From the NCBI GenBank assembly GCA_964358855.1, contig CAYHQQ010000003.1, forward strand, positions 85,511 through 149,510: 64,000 nucleotides of DNA. The letters are read 5' to 3'. The notes beneath the pieces were generated by a model, which saw only the letters and a list, made by a program, of their open reading frames with translations, had not been told where the DNA came from and searched no databases. The position numbers were made by a program, and so were the translations under genes. This DNA is from UBA2396 sp038042175 (GTDB taxonomy: Bacteria; Planctomycetota; Phycisphaerae; Phycisphaerales; UBA1924). Positions 17,074 through 25,609 of the stretch are shown here, piece by piece (positions within the stretch are counted from its first letter, which is position 1; the number at the start of each line of letters is the position of its first letter).

Positions 17074-17094
17074 CTGGCGCGCATTTGGCGCGCA
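17074..17094. repeat. GGCGCGC double motif, left of tRNA-Pro fragment
   Basis: TCTGGCGCGCATTTGGCGCG is a direct pair of TGGCGCGC units spaced 11 bases apart. The same pair, with the same spacing and different flanks, recurs at 17326-17347 on the other side of the tRNA-Pro 3' half. Recombinase arm-site or excisionase-site function is an inference from this arrangement. Confidence 0.45.
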
Positions 17095-17231
17095 ACTACT
17101 CCAAAATCTCCGCAACGATGGCGCTCATCGCCGGTGCCGACCCGTCAACAAATCGCGATGTTGGGTGGGCTTCCTGCGGTTTCCTGGTGGTTGCTGGTGC
17201 ATCAGAGTGCATCCAGCACAGAGGGGAACGA

Positions 17232-17278
17232 CGTTCGGGACGCAGGGGTCGCAGGTTCGAATCCTGTCACTCCGACCA
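17232..17278 (+). tRNA. tRNA-Pro(CGG) 3' half: integration-site remnant
   Basis: From the anticodon loop (TTCGGGA, anticodon CGG) onward the sequence follows a bacterial tRNA-Pro: anticodon 3' stem, variable loop, T-arm GCAGG-TTCGAAT-CCTGT, acceptor 3' strand CACTCCG, discriminator A and encoded CCA. Upstream bases do not complete the anticodon stem, D-arm or 5' acceptor strand, so it is not a functional gene. Tyrosine recombinases that target tRNA genes leave exactly such a 3' duplication. For a plus-strand tRNA, the copy lacking its 5' half marks the right end of the element lying to its left; the intact gene should lie outside the window on the left. Confidence 0.8.
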
Positions 17279-17325
17279 ATCTTTTCAAAGGGTTGGCGGT
17301 GGCTCGACGCCCCGTACTGTCACTG

Positions 17326-17347
17326 TCTGGCGCGCAACTGGCGCGCA
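17326..17347. repeat. GGCGCGC double motif, right of tRNA-Pro fragment
   Basis: GTCTGGCGCGCAACTGGCGC continues to give two TGGCGCGC units 11 bases apart, the second copy of the motif seen at 17074-17094. Apart from tRNA-Pro 3' half and these repeats, nothing supported is present in 17059-17544; frames across it are accidental translations of tRNA-like sequence. Confidence 0.45.
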
Positions 17348-17544
17348 CGGAACGCATCCACCCTGGCGACACCGCGCGAACCAGAGGTTTCCAACCAGAC
17401 GCACTTTGTTTTTTCTTTCAGACGATCATCCACAGGAGAGCCCACTTGTACAAAAGTCTTTCTAACCAGATCTTGCTGTGATAGTACGTTCCTTGCCGCC
17501 GAACATCACGAATGATCGGTCGAGCTCGCCAGTTGTGATGAGGC

Positions 17545-20439
17545 ATGATGACAGATTTCTACGCAAAACTATTGGCCCACGAGCTCGGCAGACGCCATCC
17601 ATCGGATAGTGTCGCCAAACTGGCATCGGTGCTTTCCGATGCGCAGGTTGATCTAAACCCGCACCAAGTGGACGCAGCGCTCTTTGCATTTCGCAGCCCG
17701 TTTTCCAAGGGCGCGATTCTCGCTGACGAAGTTGGACTGGGCAAGACAATCGAGGCGGGACTTTTGCTTGCACAGAAATGGGCTGAGCGAAAGCGACACC
17801 TCCTGGTGATCGCGCCTGCCAACTTACGGAAGCAGTGGTCACAAGAACTCGCCGACAAGTTTTTCCTTCCGTCTGTGATCTTGGAGTCAAGGTCGTTCAA
17901 CGAAGCAATCCGCGTTGGGAACTTGAATCCATTCCAGCAGAACGGGATTGTTCTCTGCTCGTACCAGTTCGCCTGCTCCAAAGAGCCATATCTTCGTCAG
18001 ACAAAGTGGGACCTCGTTGTCATCGATGAGGCCCATCGGCTCCGCAACGTCTACAAGAACACGAGCAAAACGGCGAACGCCATCAAGCAAGCCGTCATGC
18101 CCTATCCGAAGGTGTTACTCACAGCAACACCTCTTCAGAACTCTCTTCTCGAACTTTTTGGGCTCGTCAGCATCATCGACGATTTTGCATTTGGCGACCT
18201 TGCCAGCTTTAAGTCCAGGTTTTCTAGGCCGAGTGATGGCGAGGATTTTGCGGAGTTGAAGGCTCGCCTAAAGCCCATCTGTAAGCGCACGCTTCGACGC
18301 CAAGTGCTTGAATACGTCAAATACACGAACCGTCATGCACTTGTTCAAGAGTTTGTGCCTACAGACGACGAGCAGACGCTCTACGACCTTGTCTCCAACT
18401 ATTTACAACGAGAGACGTTGCACGCCCTTCCCGCAAGCCAACGTCAGCTCATTACGCTGATTCTCCGAAAGCTCCTCGCGTCCTCAACGTACGCGATCTC
18501 GGGGACTCTGGCTGGAATGGTCCAGCGGCTCGAACTTGCTGCCACGGCCGCAACTACTGTGGACGCCGCTCCCGCGGACCTAGCAGCCGACGTCGAAACG
18601 CTGGATGAGCTCGCAGATGAATGGGAAGGCGATGAGGAAGGTAGAGAAGGACCGACCCACCGAAAGCTCTCGCCGGAACAAATCACGGACCTCCGGCGGG
18701 AGTTGGAGGAACTCAAACGTTTCCACGCCCTCGCGACTTCAATCGTCAAGAATTCAAAGGGTGAAGTGCTGCTCACCGCACTCCGCCGGGGTTTCGCGGC
18801 GGCTGCGGAAGTACGCGGCGAAGAGAGCGCAGGCGGACGGCTCCAGCAGAAGGCAGTGATCTTTACCGAGTCCAGGAGGACACAGGAGTATCTCTTCGGC
18901 ATCCTGAACCAGACAGAGTTCGTCGGAAAGGTAATGGTGTTTAACGGCACCAACACCGATCCCGGTTCAAAGGCTATCTATCAGAAATGGCTAGCCCGTC
19001 ATGTAGGGACGGACCGCATCTCGGGTTCACCCACCGCCGACATGCGTGCGGCCCTTGTCGATCACTTCCGTGAATCAGCTTCGATCCTCATCGCCACAGA
19101 GGCGGCGGCCGAAGGCATCAACCTTCAGTTCTGCAATTTGGTCATCAACTACGACCTGCCTTGGAACCCGCAGAGGATCGAGCAGCGAATCGGTCGATGC
19201 CACCGTTACGGCCAGAAGTTCGATGTGGTCGTCGTTAACTTCATCAACAAGGCCAACGCCGCCGACGAGCGAGTGTACGAACTGTTAGAGCAGAAGTTCA
19301 AACTCTTCACTGGAGTGTTCGGATCAAGCGATGAAGTTCTCGGCGCCGTCGAGTCTGGCGTGGACTTTGAAAAACGCATTGCGGCGATTTATCAGAGATG
19401 CCGGACACCAGAGCAGATCACGTTCGAGTTCGATCAACTCCAGAAGGAGCTGGAATCGGACATTACCGCGGGCCAGCGAGATGCCCGCGAGAAGCTCTTG
19501 GACAATTTTGACCAGGAGGTCGTCGAGAAAGTTCGGATTCAGAGCAACGGGATTCTCGATCGCTTTAACGGCGACCTTTGGCAACTCACTCGACACGTGC
19601 TGCGTGATTCCGGAGACTTTGACGATGGATCTTTGAGCTTTACGCTGCGATCCAATCCCTTCCCAAAACACCCAGGCGAAGTCATCAATCCGGGCCCATA
19701 TCGCATGGGAAAGAGCGTTGCGGATACCAACACCTATCGGATTGGTCATCCACTTGCCCAGCGAGTTCTGGAGCACGCACGAGCTCTAAACCTCCCTTCA
19801 GCTGAGGTTCAGTTCGACCTCTCGCGGTCCCGGCGCAACATCGCGGTTCTGGAAGAACTAAAGGGAACCCGCGGTTGGCTCACTTGCTCTCAACTGACTC
19901 TGGCATCCATCGAGACGGAGGACGTATTGATCCTCGCAGGAGAGACGGACGCTGGACTGCCCTTAGACGAAACGCAATGCCGCCGACTATTTGACCTTTC
20001 AGCACAGACAGGCGCTCCAACTCAAGTCCCCGTGGAAGTGGCACAAAGGCTTGTCATGGGCATTGCTGCTCGCCGAGAATTCATCATTGAAGAAGCCTCG
20101 CTTCGCAATGGTCGCTTTTTTGACATTGAAATCGACAAGCTGGACCACTGGGCGGAAGACAGGCGAGCATCGCTCAAGGCTGAACTTGAGGAACTAGATG
20201 ATGGCTTGAAGGAGGCGAAAAAGAATGCACGGAACGCTTCGAATCTTCCCGAGAAGCTTGAGCGGCAGCGTGCCGTCCGCAACTTGGAGGAGAAGCGAGA
20301 CCAGGCGTGGAAGGCGTACGACGGCGCGGCCCGCGAAATAGATCGCCAGAAGGATGCCCTTCTGGACGACATCAGCACACGCTTGAGCCAGAAGACCCAA
20401 GAGCAAACACTTTTCTCGCTCCGGTGGAGCGTGATTTGA
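17545..20439 (+). CDS. SNF2-family (RapA-like) helicase, first gene of the defence cassette
   Basis: 964 residues. SNF2 motifs: Walker A ADEVGLGKTIEAG (about 59-71), VIDEAHRLRN (about 158-167), LTATPLQNS, then after a long variable insert with an acidic run, the C-terminal helicase lobe with AVIFTESRRTQEYL, ATEAAAEGINLQFCNLVINY and NPQRIEQRIGRCHRYGQ. The last 120 residues are a charged coiled coil ending LFSLRWSVI. Proteins of this layout are known beside type III-like restriction genes and in DISARM-type loci. They translocate on duplex DNA. Here it is 53 bases ahead of the methyltransferase on the same strand, so it is part of that system. Start may be the first or second of two adjacent ATGs. 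Confidence 0.9.
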   Translation: MMTDFYAKLLAHELGRRHPSDSVAKLASVLSDAQVDLNPHQVDAALFAFRSPFSKGAILADEVGLGKTIEAGLLLAQKWAERKRHLLVIAPANLRKQWSQELADKFFLPSVILESRSFNEAIRVGNLNPFQQNGIVLCSYQFACSKEPYLRQTKWDLVVIDEAHRLRNVYKNTSKTANAIKQAVMPYPKVLLTATPLQNSLLELFGLVSIIDDFAFGDLASFKSRFSRPSDGEDFAELKARLKPICKRTLRRQVLEYVKYTNRHALVQEFVPTDDEQTLYDLVSNYLQRETLHALPASQRQLITLILRKLLASSTYAISGTLAGMVQRLELAATAATTVDAAPADLAADVETLDELADEWEGDEEGREGPTHRKLSPEQITDLRRELEELKRFHALATSIVKNSKGEVLLTALRRGFAAAAEVRGEESAGGRLQQKAVIFTESRRTQEYLFGILNQTEFVGKVMVFNGTNTDPGSKAIYQKWLARHVGTDRISGSPTADMRAALVDHFRESASILIATEAAAEGINLQFCNLVINYDLPWNPQRIEQRIGRCHRYGQKFDVVVVNFINKANAADERVYELLEQKFKLFTGVFGSSDEVLGAVESGVDFEKRIAAIYQRCRTPEQITFEFDQLQKELESDITAGQRDAREKLLDNFDQEVVEKVRIQSNGILDRFNGDLWQLTRHVLRDSGDFDDGSLSFTLRSNPFPKHPGEVINPGPYRMGKSVADTNTYRIGHPLAQRVLEHARALNLPSAEVQFDLSRSRRNIAVLEELKGTRGWLTCSQLTLASIETEDVLILAGETDAGLPLDETQCRRLFDLSAQTGAPTQVPVEVAQRLVMGIAARREFIIEEASLRNGRFFDIEIDKLDHWAEDRRASLKAELEELDDGLKEAKKNARNASNLPEKLERQRAVRNLEEKRDQAWKAYDGAAREIDRQKDALLDDISTRLSQKTQEQTLFSLRWSVI

Positions 20440-20492
20440 CTGCTCCCTCAAAACCAAACCATACCCTGTCGCACAGGAAGACCAGGACCACT

Positions 20493-22442
20493 ATGCCCGA
20501 CAATGACCAACACCCTCAACTACCCGAAAAGCTCGACCTCCGCTCGCTCGACGTTGCCGAATTGCGCCAGCACGAACTGCTGCGACTCTTTCCGGAAATC
20601 CGTACCGAGGGCGGCAAATTGGACCTCGATCGACTAAAGCTTGCACTTGGTCAAGCGGTAGACGCGGGTCGCGAACGGTTTGGGATGAACTGGCCGGGCA
20701 AGGCTGACTGCTTTAAGACGATCCAGACACCCAGCATGGCCACGCTTCGCCCCTGTCCCGAAGAAAGCGTTAACTGGGACACCACGGAGAATGTCATCAT
20801 CGAGGGCGACAACTTGGAGGTGCTCAAACTCCTCCAAAAGTCATACCTTGGCAAGGTGAAGATGATCTACATTGATCCTCCGTACAACACCGGCAACGAT
20901 TTCATTTACCCAGACAACTACTCAGAGTCGCTACAGACCTACATGGAGTACACAGAGCAGGTGGACGCCGAGGGAAAGCGGTTCGGAACAAATCCCGAGT
21001 CGGATGGACGCTTTCACACCAAATGGCTGAACATGATGTACCCTCGCCTTTACTTGGCGAGGAACATGCTGCGTGAGGACGGAGTGATCTTCGTCAGTAT
21101 CGACGACAATGAATCTGACAACTTGATGAAGCTGTGCAACGAGGTCTTTGGCGAAGAGAACTTCATCGCGCGCATTGCCGTGCAAGTGAATCCACGCGGT
21201 AGACACCTCGACCAATACGTGGCGCAGACTCACGAGTACGTCATCGCCTTTGCGAAGGATGCAGCCAACTCGACCACCATGTATGGCCTCGACAAAGAGG
21301 GCCGCATGGTAGACGAGTACGACAAGGAGGACGCGACGGGACGATATCGCGAACTCGGACTACGCAATCGGAACCAAGCGTTCAATCCCAAGACCCGACC
21401 CAATCTCTTTTATCCACTCTACGTAAACCCTGCGGACGGCACAGTTTCCTTGGACAAATCAAGGGAGCACTCCGAGGAAGTGCTTCCGGTTACGTCGGAT
21501 GGTGTCGAAACGTGCTGGACCTGGGGCAAAGACAAGGTAGCGGTCGAAGGAAGCATCCTTGTTGCGAGACAGATCGAGGACGGCACATGGAGAGTGTCAA
21601 GAAAGGACTACCTAGAGTCTAGTGACGGCTCCGTCGCAACGACCCTTCCGAAATCGCTCTGGCCGGACAAAGAGTTCAACAACGACTATGGCAGGCGCGC
21701 ATTACAAGAACTCTTCGGGGAGTCCGTGCTCGATTTTCCAAAACCCCCCGAACTTCTTAAGAGATTGATCAAGCTCGGAAGTCTGCCGGGAGACATCATC
21801 CTTGACTTCTTTGCAGGGTCCGGAACGACCGCACACGCGTCGCTTGAACTGGACGGGGAGAACGTGAGGCCGCGGCACTTTGTGCTTGTCCAACTCCCTG
21901 AGCCAACAGGGCGAAAGGATTTTCCAACTATCGCCGAAATCACTAGGGAACGCGTCCGAAGGCTTTTGAAAAAACTGGATGCCGAGGAATCGACCGTTCT
22001 TCCAGGCACGGGAGCGAATCAAGGAGATCGCGGATTCCGTGCATTCAGACTGGACGAGTCCAGTTTTCAGGCGTGGGACACCAACTCATCCAAGGACGGC
22101 GCAACTCTCGAACAACAGATGCAGTTGCACATCCAGCACATTCGAGAGAAGCGGACGGATTCCGACCTGCTCTTCGAGATATTGCTCAAGAGCGGATTCC
22201 CGCTTACGACACCCGTCGAGACGCTGGCGCTCTCGGACAAGACAATCTACAGCGTCGCCAGCGGTGCGCTCATCCTCTGCCTTGAGCGAGCGCTCACAAT
22301 GGAGATCATTCGGGCGATTGCCGAGAGGAAACCCGAGAGAGTCGTCTGCCTCGATGCTGGCTTCGCGGGCAACGATCAACTTAAGACAAATGCGGTCCAG
22401 ATTTTCAAGACCAAAGGCATAGGGAGCTTCAAGACCGTTTGA
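20493..22442 (+). CDS. Type III restriction-modification DNA adenine methyltransferase (Mod)
   Basis: 649 residues from the ATG at 20493; a longer open frame overlaps the helicase gene and has no ribosome-binding site. The beta-class N6-adenine arrangement is clear: catalytic motif IDPPYNTGNDF (DPPY at about 128-131) comes before the AdoMet-binding motif LDFFAGSGTTAHA (about 436-448). The central 200 residues between them are the expected target-recognition domain. As Mod it would set the sequence recognised and protect host DNA, acting with Res. The stop is 13 bases from the Res start. Family assignment is firm; recognition sequence cannot be read from the sequence. Confidence 0.95.
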   Translation: MPDNDQHPQLPEKLDLRSLDVAELRQHELLRLFPEIRTEGGKLDLDRLKLALGQAVDAGRERFGMNWPGKADCFKTIQTPSMATLRPCPEESVNWDTTENVIIEGDNLEVLKLLQKSYLGKVKMIYIDPPYNTGNDFIYPDNYSESLQTYMEYTEQVDAEGKRFGTNPESDGRFHTKWLNMMYPRLYLARNMLREDGVIFVSIDDNESDNLMKLCNEVFGEENFIARIAVQVNPRGRHLDQYVAQTHEYVIAFAKDAANSTTMYGLDKEGRMVDEYDKEDATGRYRELGLRNRNQAFNPKTRPNLFYPLYVNPADGTVSLDKSREHSEEVLPVTSDGVETCWTWGKDKVAVEGSILVARQIEDGTWRVSRKDYLESSDGSVATTLPKSLWPDKEFNNDYGRRALQELFGESVLDFPKPPELLKRLIKLGSLPGDIILDFFAGSGTTAHASLELDGENVRPRHFVLVQLPEPTGRKDFPTIAEITRERVRRLLKKLDAEESTVLPGTGANQGDRGFRAFRLDESSFQAWDTNSSKDGATLEQQMQLHIQHIREKRTDSDLLFEILLKSGFPLTTPVETLALSDKTIYSVASGALILCLERALTMEIIRAIAERKPERVVCLDAGFAGNDQLKTNAVQIFKTKGIGSFKTV

Positions 22443-22455
22443 GGATCGCAATCAC

Positions 22456-25400
22456 ATGAAGTTCCAATTTGATGCCAACCAGCAGTTTCAGATCGATGCG
22501 GTCAACTCCGTTGTCGAACTATTTGATGGGCAGCCGCGAGGAGCGGCGGAGTTCTCGGTGATCGATCTCGGCACTTCGGGTGCCGAAGCCGGTATGTTTG
22601 CTGGCCAGCAGCAGACTGAGCTTGGCGTTGGCAATCAGATTCTCATTGATGACGACAAGCTCCGACAGAACGCTCGCAAGGTTCAAGAGCGCAACGATAT
22701 TGAAGTGCAGGATCAAATGGTCCCGCTCGAAGCGTGGGATTTGTTCGATTCCCCGCTCAATCGCAGTCGCAAGTGTCCGCATTTCTCCGTTGAGATGGAA
22801 ACGGGTACCGGCAAGACGTACGTCTATCTGCGAGCAATCTTCGAGCTTCACCGCCGCTACGGGTTCTCTAAATACGTAATCGTGGTCCCCAGCGTCGCCA
22901 TTCGCGAAGGTGTCCTCAAGAACCTCCAAATTACGGCCGAGCACTTCAAGGCTCTCTACAGCCAAGAGGCAGAGCACTTCGTTTACGACGCCAAACGAGT
23001 CAACCGGCTGCGCCATTTCGCGACGAGCACCACCCCGCAGATTTTGGTTATCAATATCGACGCTTTCCGCAAGAACTTCACGGGCACCGACGCCGAGAAG
23101 AAGAGCAACGTCATCTACAAGGAGAGCGACAAGCTCTCTGGCAGGCAACCGATCGAGTTTGTGCAGGCAGCCCGTCCGATCGTCATCATTGATGAGCCTC
23201 AGAGTGTTGACGCAACTGACAAGGCGCAGGAGGCGATCAAGGCTCTCAACCCACTTTGCACCCTCCGCTACTCTGCGACCCACCGTAGCCCGTACAACCT
23301 TGTCTATCGTCTTGACCCCGTTCGTGCCTTCGAACTCCGACTTGTCAAGCAGATCGTGGTCGCAAGCGCCACGACGCAAGGTGGCGAAGGCACCAGCGGT
23401 GGGGCATTCGTGCGTGTGGAATCCATCGACTACAAGCCGAGCATCAAGGCCAAACTCCGCGTGCTCGTCCAAGGGACTGACGGTCCAAGAGAGAAGTCCG
23501 TCACCGTCAAGCAGGGCTCCGACCTGTTCAGTCTTTCAAACGAGCGGACCGAGTACCGCGATGGGTACGAAGTGGCCGAGATCAGCGCCGAACCCGGCAG
23601 CGAGTTCGTTCGCTTTGCCAGCGGACGAGTACTAAGACTCGGAGCCGAAACCGGCGGACTTCGAGATGAGGTGTGGAAGGTCCAGATCAAGCGGACCATC
23701 GAGGAACACCTTAAAAAGGAAGTTCGCATCCGCGAGGCCCGCGCCGCGCTGGGTGAATCTGGAGCGGTCAAGGTTCTAAGCCTGTTCTTCATCGACCGCG
23801 TCGCCAACTACCGCGACTACGGAGTGGATGGGCAGCCGGGGAAAGGAAAGTTCGCGATAGAGTTCGAGACCGCCCTTGCCGAACTTGCGAAGGACGAGCG
23901 GCTCAAGGACATCGAGTGGCTCACGTTCCCAGTTGAGAAGCTCCACAACGGCTATTTTTCTCAGGACAAGAAGGGCATCGCCAAGGACACGCGAGGCGAC
24001 ACCCAGGCTGACGACGACACCTACGCCCTCATCATGAAAGAGAAAGAGCGGCTGCTTTCCACAGAAGAACCGCTCCGGTTCATCTTCAGCCACTCTGCGC
24101 TCCGCGAGGGCTGGGATAATCCCAATGTCTTTCAGATTTGTACGCTCAACGAGACCACTAGCGCGACCAAGAAGCGACAGGAGATCGGGCGAGGACTTCG
24201 TCTGCCTGTCGATGCGAGCGGTCGGCGAGTTTTCGACGCGTCGATCAACAAGCTGTATGTCATGGCCAACGAAAGCTACGAGGACTTTGCCAAGGCGCTC
24301 CAGAAGGAGTACGCCGAAGACTGCGGCGTGACCTTCGGCCGTGTGCCCATGACGGCGCTGTCTAAGTTGTCCCGCGTGATCGACGATCAACCTACACCGA
24401 TAGGTCGCGAAGCCGCGGAAACGATCCGCCAGTCGCTCATTCAGCAGGGGTTTATCGACGCCGAGGGCAGGATTCAGCCCAAGTTCGATCCGAAGTCGCC
24501 GTCGTTCAAGGTCGAACTCCCTGAGGGCCTCCAGTCACTCACGTCGGCCGTCACCGACCTGCTATCTTCGTACCAGATCGAGCAGCACATTCGTCGCGAC
24601 CGGGACGAGAAGTCCAACCGGTTGCGGAAGGAAGTGATTATCACTCCCGAGTTCCAAGAGCTTTGGGAACGGATCAAGCCCAGGACGACTTACCGGGTCG
24701 AGTTCGAGACCGAGGAACTGATCCGAAGGGCAGTCCAAGCGATCAAGCTTAAGATGCCCCGAATCGACAAGCCCAAGATTGCGGTGCTAACAGGAGGTGT
24801 CCAGGTCAAGCGTGGCGGCGTGACGACCACGGCCATCGGAGCCGCCGTCGAACAGGTCGAGCAAGTCAACCGTGCAGTCCCGGATGTCCTCGCGTACCTC
24901 CAAAACGAGACAGAACTGACCCGCTCCACAATCTTCCGCGTGCTAAAGGAATCAGGGCGACTGGATGAGTTTTTCAACAATCCGCAACGGTTCATGGACG
25001 AAGTCGCCGCGATCCTCAAGCACGAACTCCACCGCTTGCTCGTGGACGGCATCAAGTACGAGCGGATCGGCGGTACCGGACCAGCGGCAGAGTGGGAGCA
25101 GATGCTCTTCAAGAACGATGAGTTGGTCAACTTCCTCACTGCTGTCAAGGTCACCAAATCGGTCTACGAGTACGTGGTCTACGACTCGGAGGTAGAGCGG
25201 AAGTTTGCAGAGCAACTTGATCAGCGAGAAGACATTAAGCTCTTTGTCAAGCTTCCTGACTGGTTCAAGATCGAGACGCCGATCGGGACGTACAACCCCG
25301 ACTGGGCAATCCTGAAGCAAGACGGCCAAGCCCTCTATCTCGTCCGCGAGACCAAAGGCACCCGCGACTTCCTGAAACTCCGCACGAGTGAGGCGGACAA

Positions 25401-25476
25401 AGTCAATTGCGGAAAGAGGCACTTTGAAGCCATTGGAGTTCCTTTCGATGTCGTCGTTACGGCGGCTGAAGTGTGA
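22456..25476 (+). CDS. Type III restriction endonuclease subunit (Res)
   Basis: 1006 residues. ATPase motifs: VEMETGTGKTYVYLRA (Walker A at about 116-121), VIIDEPQSVD (the DEPQ variant typical of type III Res, about 244-252), LRYSATHRS, FSHSALREGWDNPNVFQI and QEIGRGLRLPV. Near the C-terminus the endonuclease core is YNPDWAIL, then LYLVRETKG, a PD-(x)n-ExK pair, followed by a conserved VNCGKRHFEAIGVPF segment. It hydrolyses ATP to find paired unmodified sites and cuts DNA together with Mod. All key residues are present, so the enzyme looks intact. Confidence 0.95.
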   Translation: MKFQFDANQQFQIDAVNSVVELFDGQPRGAAEFSVIDLGTSGAEAGMFAGQQQTELGVGNQILIDDDKLRQNARKVQERNDIEVQDQMVPLEAWDLFDSPLNRSRKCPHFSVEMETGTGKTYVYLRAIFELHRRYGFSKYVIVVPSVAIREGVLKNLQITAEHFKALYSQEAEHFVYDAKRVNRLRHFATSTTPQILVINIDAFRKNFTGTDAEKKSNVIYKESDKLSGRQPIEFVQAARPIVIIDEPQSVDATDKAQEAIKALNPLCTLRYSATHRSPYNLVYRLDPVRAFELRLVKQIVVASATTQGGEGTSGGAFVRVESIDYKPSIKAKLRVLVQGTDGPREKSVTVKQGSDLFSLSNERTEYRDGYEVAEISAEPGSEFVRFASGRVLRLGAETGGLRDEVWKVQIKRTIEEHLKKEVRIREARAALGESGAVKVLSLFFIDRVANYRDYGVDGQPGKGKFAIEFETALAELAKDERLKDIEWLTFPVEKLHNGYFSQDKKGIAKDTRGDTQADDDTYALIMKEKERLLSTEEPLRFIFSHSALREGWDNPNVFQICTLNETTSATKKRQEIGRGLRLPVDASGRRVFDASINKLYVMANESYEDFAKALQKEYAEDCGVTFGRVPMTALSKLSRVIDDQPTPIGREAAETIRQSLIQQGFIDAEGRIQPKFDPKSPSFKVELPEGLQSLTSAVTDLLSSYQIEQHIRRDRDEKSNRLRKEVIITPEFQELWERIKPRTTYRVEFETEELIRRAVQAIKLKMPRIDKPKIAVLTGGVQVKRGGVTTTAIGAAVEQVEQVNRAVPDVLAYLQNETELTRSTIFRVLKESGRLDEFFNNPQRFMDEVAAILKHELHRLLVDGIKYERIGGTGPAAEWEQMLFKNDELVNFLTAVKVTKSVYEYVVYDSEVERKFAEQLDQREDIKLFVKLPDWFKIETPIGTYNPDWAILKQDGQALYLVRETKGTRDFLKLRTSEADKVNCGKRHFEAIGVPFDVVVTAAEV

Positions 25477-25609
25477 GACGGCGTGTTCTATGAGTGACGA
25501 TACCAAACCCTCATCGCTCTTCTACAGCAGCAGCGCATGGGCACTTGGAGCAAATGCGGCCAACTGTATTCTTACTCCCATCAATCGATGTTGTGTCTAG
25601 GAGTTTGTC

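Noticed and set aside
17055..17465. Open frames across the tRNA-Pro fragment
   Set aside because: The RRFESCHSD-like peptide is the usual accidental translation of a tRNA T-arm; no other coding signal.
17545..25476. DISARM or BREX system
   Set aside because: SNF2 helicase and a methyltransferase recall class 1 DISARM, but drmA, drmB and drmC are absent and the Mod/Res pair has clear type III motifs. No pglZ or brxC for BREX.
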